A DNA stretch of 64,000 bases from Nocardioidaceae bacterium (GTDB lineage: Bacteria; Actinomycetota; Actinomycetes; Propionibacteriales; Nocardioidaceae). The notes beneath the pieces were generated by a model. That model was not told the DNA's origin, searched no databases, and was given only the letters and a program-made list of their open reading frames with translations. Each line of letters starts with the position of its first letter. The stretch's first letter is position 1. The DNA is taken from NCBI GenBank assembly GCA_009780515.1, contig WQZX01000009.1, forward strand, positions 1 through 64,000. Reading direction: 5' to 3'. Made by a program: the position numbers and the translations under genes. This document shows, piece after piece, positions 37,095 through 45,052 of the stretch.

Positions 37095-37139
37095 GTCGCA
37101 CCTCGCATGTTGCCTGGGTCACATCGGCGTCCGAGTGTT

Positions 37140-37165
37140 ACTTGTCGGCACTCCTGCGCGCAAGT
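37140..37165. promoter_or_regulatory. Shared operator, site 1 (mce operon promoter)
   Basis: Half-sites ACTTGTCGGCA and TGCGCGCAAGT are separated by CTCC, a 26-bp imperfect palindrome. The left half matches site 3 in seven consecutive bases plus the CTCC spacer. It lies 46 bp upstream of the yrbEA start codon. Confidence 0.65.
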
Positions 37166-37181
37166 GTGGTTGCAGACCACA
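37165..37181. promoter_or_regulatory. Inverted repeat in the mce/fadE spacer
   Basis: TGTGGT-TGCAG-ACCACA is a perfect 6-bp inverted repeat midway between the two divergent genes, abutting operator site 1. It may be a second regulator's site. The remainder of the 37095-37371 spacer holds sites 1 and 2 and no gene. Confidence 0.35.
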
Positions 37182-37266
37182 TCCACAAGCGTCGTCGCGG
37201 GCGTCCGGGATCAGGCCGTCTGCGCAGGTGAAATGCCCTCCCGGAGCGCGCGTCCCGAGCCGTCGC

Positions 37267-37292
37267 ACTTGCATGCTTGAGCGCCGATAAGT
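37267..37292. promoter_or_regulatory. Shared operator, site 2 (acyl-CoA dehydrogenase promoter)
   Basis: ACTTGCATGCT-TGAG-CGCCGATAAGT. The right half matches site 3 in 10 of 11 bases; the left half keeps ACTT and GC. Same 11-4-11 geometry, 80 bp before the ATG at 37372. Confidence 0.6.
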
Positions 37293-37371
37293 TTCGTGTC
37301 AGTCTGTGCTCCGGACCTGTGGCCCGCATCACTTTCCCTGTTCAACGCCGTGCGGCACGGAAGGACACCCC

Positions 37372-38589
37372 ATGGATTTCGAGGACACCCCGGACGAGGC
37401 GGCCTGGCGCGATGAGGTGCGCGGCTTCCTGGAGGAGCACAAGGAGCAGCTCGGCTCCCGCTCGGGGCAGCGCACCTTCGACGAGACGCTCGCCCGGCAG
37501 CGCCAGGCGCTGCTCTACGGCGCGGGTCTCGTCGGCGTCACCTGGCCGGAGGAGGCGGGCGGTCGGGGCGGCAGCCCCATGCAGCAGGCGATCATCGACC
37601 AGGAGATGGCGCGGGCCGACGTACCGGGGCTGGTCAACCTGATCGGCATCGGCATGTGCGGTCCCACAGTGATCTACCACGGCTCCGAGGACCAGCGGAG
37701 CCGCTACCTCGAGCGGCTCCTGCGCGCCGACGACATCTGGTGCCAGCTGTTCAGCGAGCCGGCCTCGGGCAGCGACCTCGCCGCGCTCCGCACCAAGGCG
37801 GTCCAGGACGAGCAGGGCGACTGGCACGTCGACGGCCAGAAGGTGTGGACCACGATGGCCCACATCTCCGACTACGGCATCCTGCTGACCCGCACCGATC
37901 CCGACGTCGCCAAGCACCGCGGCCTGACCATGTTCGTGGTGGACATGAAGGCGCCCGGCGTCACCGTGCGGCCGCTGAGGCAGATGAGCGGCGGCTCGGA
38001 CTTCAACGAGGTCTTCTTCGACGACGTCGTCATCCCCGACTCCGAGCGGCTCGGCGAGGTCGGCGACGGCTGGCGGGTCGCGCTCACCACGCTGATGAGC
38101 GAGCGGCTGACCCTCGGCGGCGGTGGCACCGAGATCGGCGTCAGCGTCGACAAGGTCGCGCGCCACGTCGCCGACCGGCTGCCGGACCTACCCGAGGAAC
38201 GGCAGGCGATCGTGCGCCAGCAACTGGGCCGCTCGTACGTCGCCACCCTCGGCATCCGCTACACCGGCTACCGCCTGCTCACCGCCCTGAGCCAGGGCAA
38301 TCTGCCCGGGCCGGAGGCGTCGGCGGGCAAGCTCGCCGGCACCAAGGCGGCGCGCGAGATGGCCGACCTCGCCGTACGACTGCTCGGTGACGACGCGGTG
38401 TACGCCGAGAGCTCCGACGGTTCCGGCTCCTGGCAGCTGGCCCAGGCCGGGCTGCCCGGCATGGCCATCGCGGGCGGCACCAACGAGGTGCTGCGCAACA
38501 TCATCGGCGAGCGCGTGCTGGGCCTTCCGCCCGAGCCGCGTGCCGACAAGGACGTCACCTTCGACGAGCTCGCAAAGGCAGGCCGCTGA
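37372..38589 (+). CDS. Acyl-CoA dehydrogenase, catalytic alpha-type subunit (FadE26/ChsE4-like)
   Basis: 405 residues; full acyl-CoA dehydrogenase fold. Visible are SEPASGSDLAALRTKA (FAD loop), WHVDGQKVWTTMAHISDYGILLTRT, the Arg/Gly loop RQMSGGSDFNEVFFDDVVIP, and C-terminal GMAIAGGTNEVLRNIIGERVLGLP. AAGGA lies six bases before the ATG. It overlaps the next gene (TGATG), which encodes a shorter, divergent paralogue. Such pairs form alpha2beta2 enzymes acting on steroid side-chain CoA thioesters. Position opposite yrbEA is as for fadE26-fadE27 beside mce4. Family certain, substrate inferred. Confidence 0.92.
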   Translation: MDFEDTPDEAAWRDEVRGFLEEHKEQLGSRSGQRTFDETLARQRQALLYGAGLVGVTWPEEAGGRGGSPMQQAIIDQEMARADVPGLVNLIGIGMCGPTVIYHGSEDQRSRYLERLLRADDIWCQLFSEPASGSDLAALRTKAVQDEQGDWHVDGQKVWTTMAHISDYGILLTRTDPDVAKHRGLTMFVVDMKAPGVTVRPLRQMSGGSDFNEVFFDDVVIPDSERLGEVGDGWRVALTTLMSERLTLGGGGTEIGVSVDKVARHVADRLPDLPEERQAIVRQQLGRSYVATLGIRYTGYRLLTALSQGNLPGPEASAGKLAGTKAAREMADLAVRLLGDDAVYAESSDGSGSWQLAQAGLPGMAIAGGTNEVLRNIIGERVLGLPPEPRADKDVTFDELAKAGR

Positions 38590-39569
38590 TGTACTTCGAC
38601 CTGGACGACGACCAGCGCTCCCTCGCTTCCGCGGCGCGCGACTTCCTCGGCTCCTCGGCCTCCCCGGCGGCGGCGCGTGCCGCGCTGGAGGACCCGTCGG
38701 CGCCGGTGCTGCCCGGCCGCGTGGACCTCGTCAAGAGCGGCTTCGCGGCCATCACCGTGCCGGAGTCCGCAGGCGGCGGTGGCGGCACCGTCCTCGACCT
38801 CGCGGTGGTGGCCGAGCAGGCCGGGCGGGTGCTGGCCGGCCCGTCGCTGGTGACCTTCGCCCGGGCCGCCGTGCTCCTCGACGGTGACGAGGCGCGGCTC
38901 GCGGGCCTCGTCGACGGCAGCCTCGCGGTGGCGGTCCACGACGGCGGCCCGGTGCTCGACGCCGTCGGGGCCGACCGCTTCCTGGCGCTGCGGGGCGAGG
39001 ACGTCGTCCTGGCCTCCGGCACGGTGACCCGGCGGCCCGGGATCGATCCGACCCGCGGCCTCGCCGACGTCGCCCTCGACGAGGGCGAGGTGGTCGCGGC
39101 CGGCGACTCCGCGCGGTGGGAGCGGGCGCTGCTCGTCGGCCGCGCGATCCTCGCCGCGGAGGACCTCGGCACGGCCGCGCGAGCCCTGGAGATCGGGGTG
39201 GCCTACACCAAGGAGCGCCACGCGTTCGGCCGCCCGATCGGCTCCTACCAGGCCGTCAAGCACGCCCTCGTCGATGCGTACGTCGAGGTCGAGCAGCTCC
39301 GCTCGCTGGTCTGGTGGGCGGCCTGGGCGGCCGACCACGCGCCCGACGAGCTGCCCCTCGCGGCCAACGCCGCCAAGGGCGCGGCGGCCAGCGCGCTGGA
39401 GCGCGCAGGGGAGACACTGATCCAGGTGCACGGCGGCATCGGCTTCACCTGGGAGCACGACGCGCATCTCTACTGGAGGAGGGCCAAGGTGGATCGGTTC
39501 CTGCTGGGTGACGACGTCTCGGCGTACGACGAGGTGGCGCGGCTCGCCGTCGCGGGGGCGACCCGATGA
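38589..39569 (+). CDS. Acyl-CoA dehydrogenase, beta-type subunit (FadE27/ChsE5-like)
   Basis: 326 residues, shorter than a full acyl-CoA dehydrogenase. The N-terminal half is poorly conserved (Gly-rich TVPESAGGGGGTVLDLAVV), while the C-terminal helical part is clear: YTKERHAFGRPIGSYQAVKHALVDAYVEVEQLR and QVHGGIGFTWEHDAHLYWRRAK. This is the pattern of the partner subunit in heterotetrameric ChsE-type enzymes. Translation is coupled to the preceding gene (1-base overlap) and to the ligase gene (4-base overlap). Confidence 0.9.
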   Translation: MYFDLDDDQRSLASAARDFLGSSASPAAARAALEDPSAPVLPGRVDLVKSGFAAITVPESAGGGGGTVLDLAVVAEQAGRVLAGPSLVTFARAAVLLDGDEARLAGLVDGSLAVAVHDGGPVLDAVGADRFLALRGEDVVLASGTVTRRPGIDPTRGLADVALDEGEVVAAGDSARWERALLVGRAILAAEDLGTAARALEIGVAYTKERHAFGRPIGSYQAVKHALVDAYVEVEQLRSLVWWAAWAADHAPDELPLAANAAKGAAASALERAGETLIQVHGGIGFTWEHDAHLYWRRAKVDRFLLGDDVSAYDEVARLAVAGATR

Positions 39570-41089
39570 GCGGCCCGGGCGAGCACGACCTCGCCGTCCT
39601 CGCCGAGCAGTGGATCGACCGGGTCGGCGACTACGACATGCTGCTCTTCGAGGGCACGTGGCACTCCTCGGCACAGATCATGGAGCGGGCCCGGCGGGCC
39701 GCCGCGGGTCTGGTGGGGATCGGCATCGAGCCCGGCGACCGGGTGATCGTGCTGACCATGAACACCCCGGAGGTGTTCGTCGGCTACCACGCGATCTGGC
39801 GCGCGGGAGCCGTCGTGACGCCGGTGATCTTCCTGCAGACCCCGCCCGAGCTGCGCCACATCCTGGAGGACTCCGGTGCCAGGGCGGCGATCGTCAGCCC
39901 GGAGCTGATCCCGCTGGTCACCGCCGCGGCCGAGGGCCTCGACCTGGGGCTGGTCGTCGCCGGCGACGTGCCCGACGGTGTCGACGCGCTGTCGTTCGCC
40001 GAGCTGGAGAGGTCCGAGCCGGGCGAGATCGTGCCGCGGGCCGACGAGGACATGTCGGCGCTGCTCTACACCGGCGGAACCACCGGCCGCGCGAAGGGCG
40101 TCATGCTCAGCCACCGCGCGCTCTGGGAGGCCGGCAGCGGCATGGCCGCGGTCGCGGAGACGATGGAGGCGCGGCGGAGCCTGCTGCCGCTGCCGCTCTC
40201 GCACGCGTTCGGGCTGAACGTTCTGATCGCCGGGCTGCACGCTCAGAAGCAGCAGGTCTCGGTGATGCAGCGCTGGTTCGACCCCCAGGGCTGGCTCGAG
40301 CTGGTGCAGGAGCACCGGCTCCAGTCGAGCCCGGTCGTGCCGTCGATGATGCAGATGCTGCTCGACCTGCCCTACCAGGACTACGACCTGGGCTCGCTGG
40401 AGTCCTTCGGGTCCGGCGGCGCACCGCTGCTGCCGGCGCTGCGCGACAAGGTCGAGAAGGCCTTCGGTGTCACCATCCTCGAGGGCTACGGCTGCACCGA
40501 GACCAGCGCGATCGTCACGGCCTCGACCGTCGCGGAGAGCAGGCCCGGGAGCGTCGGCAAGCCGGCGCCGCACGCCGAGGTCGCGATCCTCGACCCGGCC
40601 GGGCAGCCCGTCGCGACCGGCGAGGAGGGCGAGATCTGCGTGCGCGGGCTCGGCGTGATGATGGGCTACTGGAACGCCCCCGACCTCACCGCGCAGACCA
40701 TCGTCGACGGCTGGCTGCACACCGGTGACGTCGGCCGGCTCGACGAGGACGGCTATCTGTACGTCGTCGACCGGGTCAAGGACCTCATCATCCGCGGCGG
40801 CTTCAACGTGTTCCCGCGCGACGTCGAGGACGCCCTGCTCGCGCACGACGCCGTCGCGGCCGCGGCCGTGGTCGGCAGACCCGACGAGAAGAGCGGTGAG
40901 GAGGTCGTCGCCGTGGTCGCGCTGCACCCGGGCATGACCGCCGATCCCGAGGAGCTGATGGAGTTCGCCCGGGGTCGCCTGGCCCGCTACAAGTACCCCC
41001 GCGAGGTCCGTGTCGTCGATGCGGTGCCGGTGACCAGCGTCGGCAAGACCGATCGCAAGGCGGTGCGCGAGATGGTGCGCGGCGGCTGA
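39566..41089 (+). CDS. Acyl-CoA ligase (FadD17-like)
   Basis: 507 residues, AMP-forming ANL superfamily. The phosphate-binding P-loop LLYTGGTTGRAKGVMLSHRA, the YGCTETSA adenine motif, the HTGDVGRLDEDGYLYVVDR hinge region and the catalytic Lys in TSVGKTDRKAVRE are all intact. It would activate a carboxylic acid to its CoA ester for the adjoining dehydrogenase. Third gene of the fadE-fadE-fadD operon, the order known for fadE26-fadE27-fadD17 beside mce4. A steroid side-chain acid is the favoured substrate; medium-chain acids are an alternative. Confidence 0.92.
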   Translation: MSGPGEHDLAVLAEQWIDRVGDYDMLLFEGTWHSSAQIMERARRAAAGLVGIGIEPGDRVIVLTMNTPEVFVGYHAIWRAGAVVTPVIFLQTPPELRHILEDSGARAAIVSPELIPLVTAAAEGLDLGLVVAGDVPDGVDALSFAELERSEPGEIVPRADEDMSALLYTGGTTGRAKGVMLSHRALWEAGSGMAAVAETMEARRSLLPLPLSHAFGLNVLIAGLHAQKQQVSVMQRWFDPQGWLELVQEHRLQSSPVVPSMMQMLLDLPYQDYDLGSLESFGSGGAPLLPALRDKVEKAFGVTILEGYGCTETSAIVTASTVAESRPGSVGKPAPHAEVAILDPAGQPVATGEEGEICVRGLGVMMGYWNAPDLTAQTIVDGWLHTGDVGRLDEDGYLYVVDRVKDLIIRGGFNVFPRDVEDALLAHDAVAAAAVVGRPDEKSGEEVVAVVALHPGMTADPEELMEFARGRLARYKYPREVRVVDAVPVTSVGKTDRKAVREMVRGG

Positions 41090-41104
41090 GCCTGGAGGCT
41101 CGCG

Positions 41105-42007
41105 TCAGCGGAGGGCGAGAAGGCCCTCCTGGGCGGCCTCGGCGACGAGGTCGCCGGCGGTGGTGTGGACGGTCGCGCGGACGAACGCGCGACCGTCGGC
41201 CGCCCACGGCGACTCGCAGCGCCAGAGCATCCAGTCGTCGACCGGAAGCGGTCCGTGGAACCAGACCGCGTGGTCGATCGTGGCTGGGCGGACGTCCTCG
41301 GCGTACATCGAGCGGCCGTGGGGTCGTAGCGCCGGGTGCAGGATGCGCATGTCGCTGGCGTAGGTGAACAGCGCGGCCCGGAGCAGGGGATCGGCGGGCG
41401 CCGTACCCGTGGCGCGCTTCCAGACGAGCGTCGGCTGCTCGGGCGGGACCTTCGCCTCGAACCAGCCGGGTCCCATGCCGACGGTGCGCAGCTCGAACGC
41501 GTCCTCGGAGGTGGCGTAGCGCGAGAAGCCGTGCCGGAGCTCGGCGAGGACCTCGTGGTCGGGGCGCTGCGAGTCCGGCGGCGGCGCGTCGGGCAGCCCG
41601 AGGTGGTGGCGTACGCCGGAGCGCGGTGTCGCGAACGAGCAGGACATCTCGACGATGGCGCGACCGCGCTGAACGGCCATGACGCGCCGGTGGCTGAAGG
41701 ACCGGCCGTCGCGGCTGCGCTCGACCTCGAGCGTGATCGGGACGGTCGGGTCGCCGGGGCGCAGGAAGTAGGCGTGCAGCGAGTGGGCGGCCCGGTCGGT
41801 GTCGACGGTGCGGCCGGCCGCGACCAGGGCCTGTGCCGCGACCAGGCCGCCGAACACGTGACCGGTGACGCCGGCCGCGCGGGAGTGCGGCGCGTCGAAG
41901 CGGTCGGTGCCGTCGGCGGCGATCTCCAGCAGCGTGAGCAGCTCGGGGAAGGGCGTGGTCCAGGGGTGCTCGGGCCCGTCGGGCCGTGAGCTGGCGGCGT
42001 GGCTCAT
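41105..42007 (-). CDS. tesB: Acyl-CoA thioesterase II
   Basis: 300 residues, double hot-dog fold of the TesB family. The first hot dog shows GHVFGGLVAAQALVAAG and LHAYFLRPGDP; the second shows LFTYASDMRILHPALRPHG, IDHAVWFHGPLPVDDWMLW and C-terminal VAEAAQEGLLALR. It hydrolyses acyl-CoA to free acid and CoA and could drain CoA from the neighbouring side-chain pathway. It faces the ligase gene tail-to-tail (15-bp gap) and diverges from the VOC operon across a spacer with operator site 3. Confidence 0.92.
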   Translation of the reverse strand: MSHAASSRPDGPEHPWTTPFPELLTLLEIAADGTDRFDAPHSRAAGVTGHVFGGLVAAQALVAAGRTVDTDRAAHSLHAYFLRPGDPTVPITLEVERSRDGRSFSHRRVMAVQRGRAIVEMSCSFATPRSGVRHHLGLPDAPPPDSQRPDHEVLAELRHGFSRYATSEDAFELRTVGMGPGWFEAKVPPEQPTLVWKRATGTAPADPLLRAALFTYASDMRILHPALRPHGRSMYAEDVRPATIDHAVWFHGPLPVDDWMLWRCESPWAADGRAFVRATVHTTAGDLVAEAAQEGLLALR

Positions 42008-42042
42008 CGATGGACACCCTCGGGCATCCGTGGACCCGTCGT

Positions 42043-42068
42043 CAATATCGGCACTCCTGCCGATAAGT
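42043..42068. promoter_or_regulatory. Shared operator, site 3 (thioesterase/VOC divergent promoter)
   Basis: The core TATCGGCA-CTCC-TGCCGATA is a perfect palindrome with a four-base spacer and extends to ...AAGT on the right, giving the same 11-4-11 layout as sites 1 and 2. It sits 35 bp from the thioesterase start and about 85 bp from the VOC gene start, able to control both. Confidence 0.7.
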
Positions 42069-42092
42069 AGCCGCTTCGGAGGGCCGGGACCC

Positions 42093-42139
42093 TTGACACC
42101 CGGGACGGTGGACCAGAAACTGACAGGACCCCTTGTCAG
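42093..42139 (+). promoter_or_regulatory. Promoter and inverted repeat before the VOC operon
   Basis: A perfect -35 TTGACA (42093-42098) is followed 17 bp later by a weak -10 (GAAACT). CTGACA 42120-42125 and TGTCAG 42134-42139 then form an inverted repeat with an 8-bp spacer just before the AGGAGG ribosome binding site. Confidence 0.4.
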
Positions 42140-42153
42140 AAGGAGGATCGAGG

Positions 42154-42717
42154 ATGACCGACGAGCGGCCCTTCGAGATCAGCGGGTTCTGCCACCTCGC
42201 GCTGGTGTGCTCCGACATGCAGGAGACCGTCGACTTCTACCAGGGCGTGCTGGGGCTGCCGCTGGTGAAGACGGTGGAGCTGCCGGAGGGCGGTGGCCAG
42301 CACTTCTTCTTCGAGGTCGCGCCCGGCTCCTACCTCGCCTTCTTCTGGTTCCCCGACGCGCCTCCGCCGGCTCCGGGCATCGCCTCGGCCGCGGACATGC
42401 CGGGCAACGGCTCGATCCTCAGCGCGGTCGGCTCGATGAACCACGTGGCCTTCTCGATCCCCGAGGACCGCTTCGAGGACTACAAGCGGCGGCTGGAGGA
42501 CGCCGGCGTACGGACCGGCCTGATCCTCAACCACGACGACAGCCCGTGGACGGTCGCCGCGAAGATGCACCCGGGCGTCTACATCCGGTCGCTGTACTTC
42601 GTCGGACCGGACGGGGTCCTCCTCGAGCTGGCGGCCTGGACGCGCGAGATCGGCCCCGACGAGGCCGGCCTGACGCCGCGGACAGCGGCCGACCTGCGCG
42701 CGAAGGCAGAGGCCTGA
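42154..42717 (+). CDS. VOC/glyoxalase-family protein
   Basis: 187 residues with the paired beta-alpha-beta-beta-beta modules of the vicinal oxygen chelate family: ISGFCHLALVCSDMQETVDFYQGVLGLPLV at the start and MNHVAFSIPEDRFEDYKRRLEDAG in the second module, with candidate metal ligands His17, His (MNHVAF) and Glu (LLELAAW). Dioxygenases, epimerases and glyoxalases share this fold; no specific activity can be named. AGGAGG lies seven bases before the ATG. First gene of an operon with CMD, DUF6285 and an acyl-CoA dehydrogenase, suggesting a degradation pathway. Confidence 0.85.
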   Translation: MTDERPFEISGFCHLALVCSDMQETVDFYQGVLGLPLVKTVELPEGGGQHFFFEVAPGSYLAFFWFPDAPPPAPGIASAADMPGNGSILSAVGSMNHVAFSIPEDRFEDYKRRLEDAGVRTGLILNHDDSPWTVAAKMHPGVYIRSLYFVGPDGVLLELAAWTREIGPDEAGLTPRTAADLRAKAEA

Positions 42718-42718
42718 G

Positions 42719-43378
42719 GTGCCTCGACTGCGCCAGGTCCCGCGCGCGGAGGACAACGCGCCGATCGTGGCGACGATGTACGACTACCTCTTCGGCGAGG
42801 GCCGCGACCCGGTCGCCGAGCCCGGCACCCCCGACGGCACGCCGGGCGACTGGTGGACGGTGTTCGCGCTGGTGCCGGACGTTCTCGACCACGCGGTGCG
42901 CGGCTTCCGGCTCTACCGCTCCTCGGACCGTCGCCTGCCCCCGGTGCTGCGCGAGCTCGCGCAGGCCCGCGTCGGCTGGGCACGCGCGAGCCAGTTCGTC
43001 TTCTCCCAGCACTGCCGCTCGCTGCGCGGTCTCGGTGTCCCCGAGGAGCGCATCGCCGCCGTCCCGTCCTGGCAGGTCTCCCCGCTGTACGACGACGAGG
43101 AGCGCGCCGTCCTCGCGTACACCGACGCCCTCGTGTACGACGGCGGCCGGGTCGCCGACGGCGTCTTCGCCGCGCTCCGCCAGCACCTCACCGACGAGCA
43201 GGTGCTGGAGCTGACCTACATCACCGCGATGTACGACATGCACGCCGTCATGAGCCGGGCCCTGCGCACCGAGTTCGACAATCGCGACGACCCGATCGTC
43301 GAGGTCGCCGGCCCGGCCGTCGACGGGCTCGCCGGGCAGCCGGCCGCTCGGCGCGACAGCGACCCGGTCGCCGAGTGA
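42719..43378 (+). CDS. Carboxymuconolactone decarboxylase-family protein
   Basis: 219 residues of the CMD/AhpD-like helical fold: LRELAQARVGWARASQFVFSQHCRSLRGLGVPEERIAAV holds the Cys-containing active-site helix (here QHC, lacking the second Cys of AhpD), followed by LYDDEERAVLAYTDALV and LTDEQVLELTYITAMYDMHAVMSRAL. GTG start one base after the VOC stop. CMD-fold proteins decarboxylate or isomerise lactones or act as peroxidases; the single Cys argues against the peroxidase role. Likely a lyase or isomerase step of the same pathway. Confidence 0.82.
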   Translation: MPRLRQVPRAEDNAPIVATMYDYLFGEGRDPVAEPGTPDGTPGDWWTVFALVPDVLDHAVRGFRLYRSSDRRLPPVLRELAQARVGWARASQFVFSQHCRSLRGLGVPEERIAAVPSWQVSPLYDDEERAVLAYTDALVYDGGRVADGVFAALRQHLTDEQVLELTYITAMYDMHAVMSRALRTEFDNRDDPIVEVAGPAVDGLAGQPAARRDSDPVAE

Positions 43379-43710
43379 GCGCGCACGACCGGCCCGACCC
43401 GGACGAGCTGCTCGACGCGGTCCGCGAGTTCCTGGACGCGCCGCCGGGCGATCGCGACCGGCTGCACCGCACGGTCGCCGGCAACGTGGTCGCGATGGTC
43501 TCGCGACAGCTGGCCGCCGGCCCCGCGGACGAGGTGGATCACGTGCGTCGGCTGGCGGTTCTCGGCGTGCAGGACGACGCGGAGCTGGCCCGCCTCGCCG
43601 CGACCGTCGACGAGCCCGACCCGCGCTTCGACCTGCTGACCCAGGAGCTCGCCGCCTGGGCGCGGCGCAAGGTCGAGGTCGTCAACCCGCGCTACCTGGA
43701 GGACCGATGA
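43375..43710 (+). CDS. DUF6285 protein
   Basis: 111 residues, all-helical and highly charged. GTG 43375 overlaps the previous stop. The pattern (ELLDAVREFLDAP, HRTVAGNVVAMVSRQL, RRLAVLGVQDDAELARLAA, RKVEVVNPRYL) fits the DUF6285 family, which is regularly encoded between an acyl-CoA dehydrogenase and an APH-fold phosphotransferase, both present here (43707 and 46780). Function unknown; perhaps an accessory of that kinase-dehydrogenase module. Confidence 0.72.
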   Translation: MSAHDRPDPDELLDAVREFLDAPPGDRDRLHRTVAGNVVAMVSRQLAAGPADEVDHVRRLAVLGVQDDAELARLAATVDEPDPRFDLLTQELAAWARRKVEVVNPRYLEDR

Positions 43711-44888
43711 CCGACGATCACGTGCGGGCGCTGCGGGCGCGGGTCCGCGAGTTCATGGTCGACCTGGTCGAGCCGGCCGAGCCGACGCTGCACGGGGGAG
43801 GCGCCGCCGCCGAGGCACTGATGGCGGACCTGCAGCGGCAGGCCCGCGATGCCGGCCTGTGGGCGATCGGCCACCCGAAGCACCTCGGCGGAGGCGGGCT
43901 GCCGTTCCTCGACTACGTGCACGTCAACGAGGTGCAGGGTCGCAGCGAGTACGGCCAGGTCGCGCTCGGCACCTTCACCCTCCAGGACTCCCTGATGCTC
44001 GACCGCTACGCGAGCCAGGAGTGGCGCTCGGCGTACCTGGAGCCGATCGTGCGGGCGGAGTTCTGGCCGAGCTTCGCGATGACCGAGCCGGGGGTGGCGG
44101 GGTCGGACCCCACCCTCCTGCAGACCTCGGCCGTCGTGGACGGCGACTCGTGGGTGATCAACGGGCGGAAGTGGTTCACCACCGGCGCGCAGCGCGCCCG
44201 CTACACGACGGTCATGGTGCGCACCGAGACCGATGCGCCCGTGCACGAGTCGTTCTCGCTGATCATCGTGCCGACCTCGGACCCGGGCTACCGGATCGTC
44301 CGCGACACAGCCGTTCTCGGACTGGTCGAGGACCACTGCGAGGTCGTCTACGACGACGTGCGCGTCCCGCTCACCAACAGCCTGGGCCCCCGTGGCGCGG
44401 GCTTCCGGATCGCCCAGGAGCGGCTGGGACCCGGTCGGATCTTCCACGCGATGCGGTGGCTCGGTCAGGCGCAGCGGGCCTTCGACCTCATGTGCGAGCG
44501 GCTCAACGCGCGCTCGGCGCACGGCTCGTCGCTGGCGGCGAAGCAGCTGATGCAGCAGCACGTCTTCGACTCGTTCACCGAGATCCAGTCGGCCCGCCTG
44601 ATGACCCTCGCCGCCGCGCGCCGCATGGACGCGGGCGACCAGGCGCGGGTCGAGATCGGCGCGCTCAAGGTCGCCGGTGCGCGCACCCTGCACAACGTGG
44701 TCGACCGCGCCCTCCAGGTCTACGGCGCCGAGGGCCTCACCGACGACACCCCGCTCAGCCGCATGTACCGCACCGCGCGCTTCGCCCGCTTCTACGACGG
44801 CGCCGACGAGGTCCACGTCGAGTCGGTCGCCAAGCGACTGCTGCGCCGGTACGCCTCCGGCGACCGCTGGGAGTTCGGCGATCACTGA
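43707..44888 (+). CDS. Acyl-CoA dehydrogenase (FadE)
   Basis: 393 residues, complete fold. FAD/substrate loops SFAMTEPGVAGSDPTLLQT and WVINGRKWFTTGAQRARYTTVMVRT, the VLGLVEDHCEVVYDDVRVP strand, and C-terminal YGAEGLTDDTPLSRMYRTARFARFYDGADEVHVESVAKRLLR. It resembles the ACAD10/11-like bacterial enzymes that occur with APH-fold kinases and may act on hydroxyacyl-CoA after phosphorylation. Overlaps the DUF6285 gene by four bases and ends the operon before a palindromic terminator. Confidence 0.9.
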   Translation: MTDDHVRALRARVREFMVDLVEPAEPTLHGGGAAAEALMADLQRQARDAGLWAIGHPKHLGGGGLPFLDYVHVNEVQGRSEYGQVALGTFTLQDSLMLDRYASQEWRSAYLEPIVRAEFWPSFAMTEPGVAGSDPTLLQTSAVVDGDSWVINGRKWFTTGAQRARYTTVMVRTETDAPVHESFSLIIVPTSDPGYRIVRDTAVLGLVEDHCEVVYDDVRVPLTNSLGPRGAGFRIAQERLGPGRIFHAMRWLGQAQRAFDLMCERLNARSAHGSSLAAKQLMQQHVFDSFTEIQSARLMTLAAARRMDAGDQARVEIGALKVAGARTLHNVVDRALQVYGAEGLTDDTPLSRMYRTARFARFYDGADEVHVESVAKRLLRRYASGDRWEFGDH

Positions 44889-44913
44889 GGACGGCGCTCG
44901 TCGGACGTCCGGC

Positions 44914-44943
44914 CGTGCCTTCCTTACCGGTAAGGAAGGCACG
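44914..44943. repeat. 30-bp perfect palindrome, TTCCTTACCGGTAAGGAA family, copy 2
   Basis: A perfect 30-bp palindrome with the same 18-bp core as copy 1 but different outer arms (CGTGCC/GGCACG). Located 26 bp after the acyl-CoA dehydrogenase stop, between convergent genes. Confidence 0.85.
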
Positions 44944-44945
44944 CA

Positions 44946-44978
44946 GGCAGAACCGTGGCAGAACCGTGGCAGAACCGT
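44946..44978. repeat. Three tandem copies of an 11-bp unit
   Basis: GGCAGAACCGT occurs three times head to tail in non-coding DNA between two palindromic elements. Too short and uninterrupted for a CRISPR array. The 44889-45067 gap holds only these repeats. Confidence 0.8.
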
Positions 44979-45052
44979 GGCACGACCCCAGCTCGGATCC
45001 GACGCGAGAACCGCCCGCGGGTTCAGGCACGGCGATCTCAGGTGAGGTGCTC

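Noticed and set aside
44946..44978. CRISPR-like repeat
   Set aside because: The three units are 11 bp, directly adjacent and without spacers; no cas gene is present.
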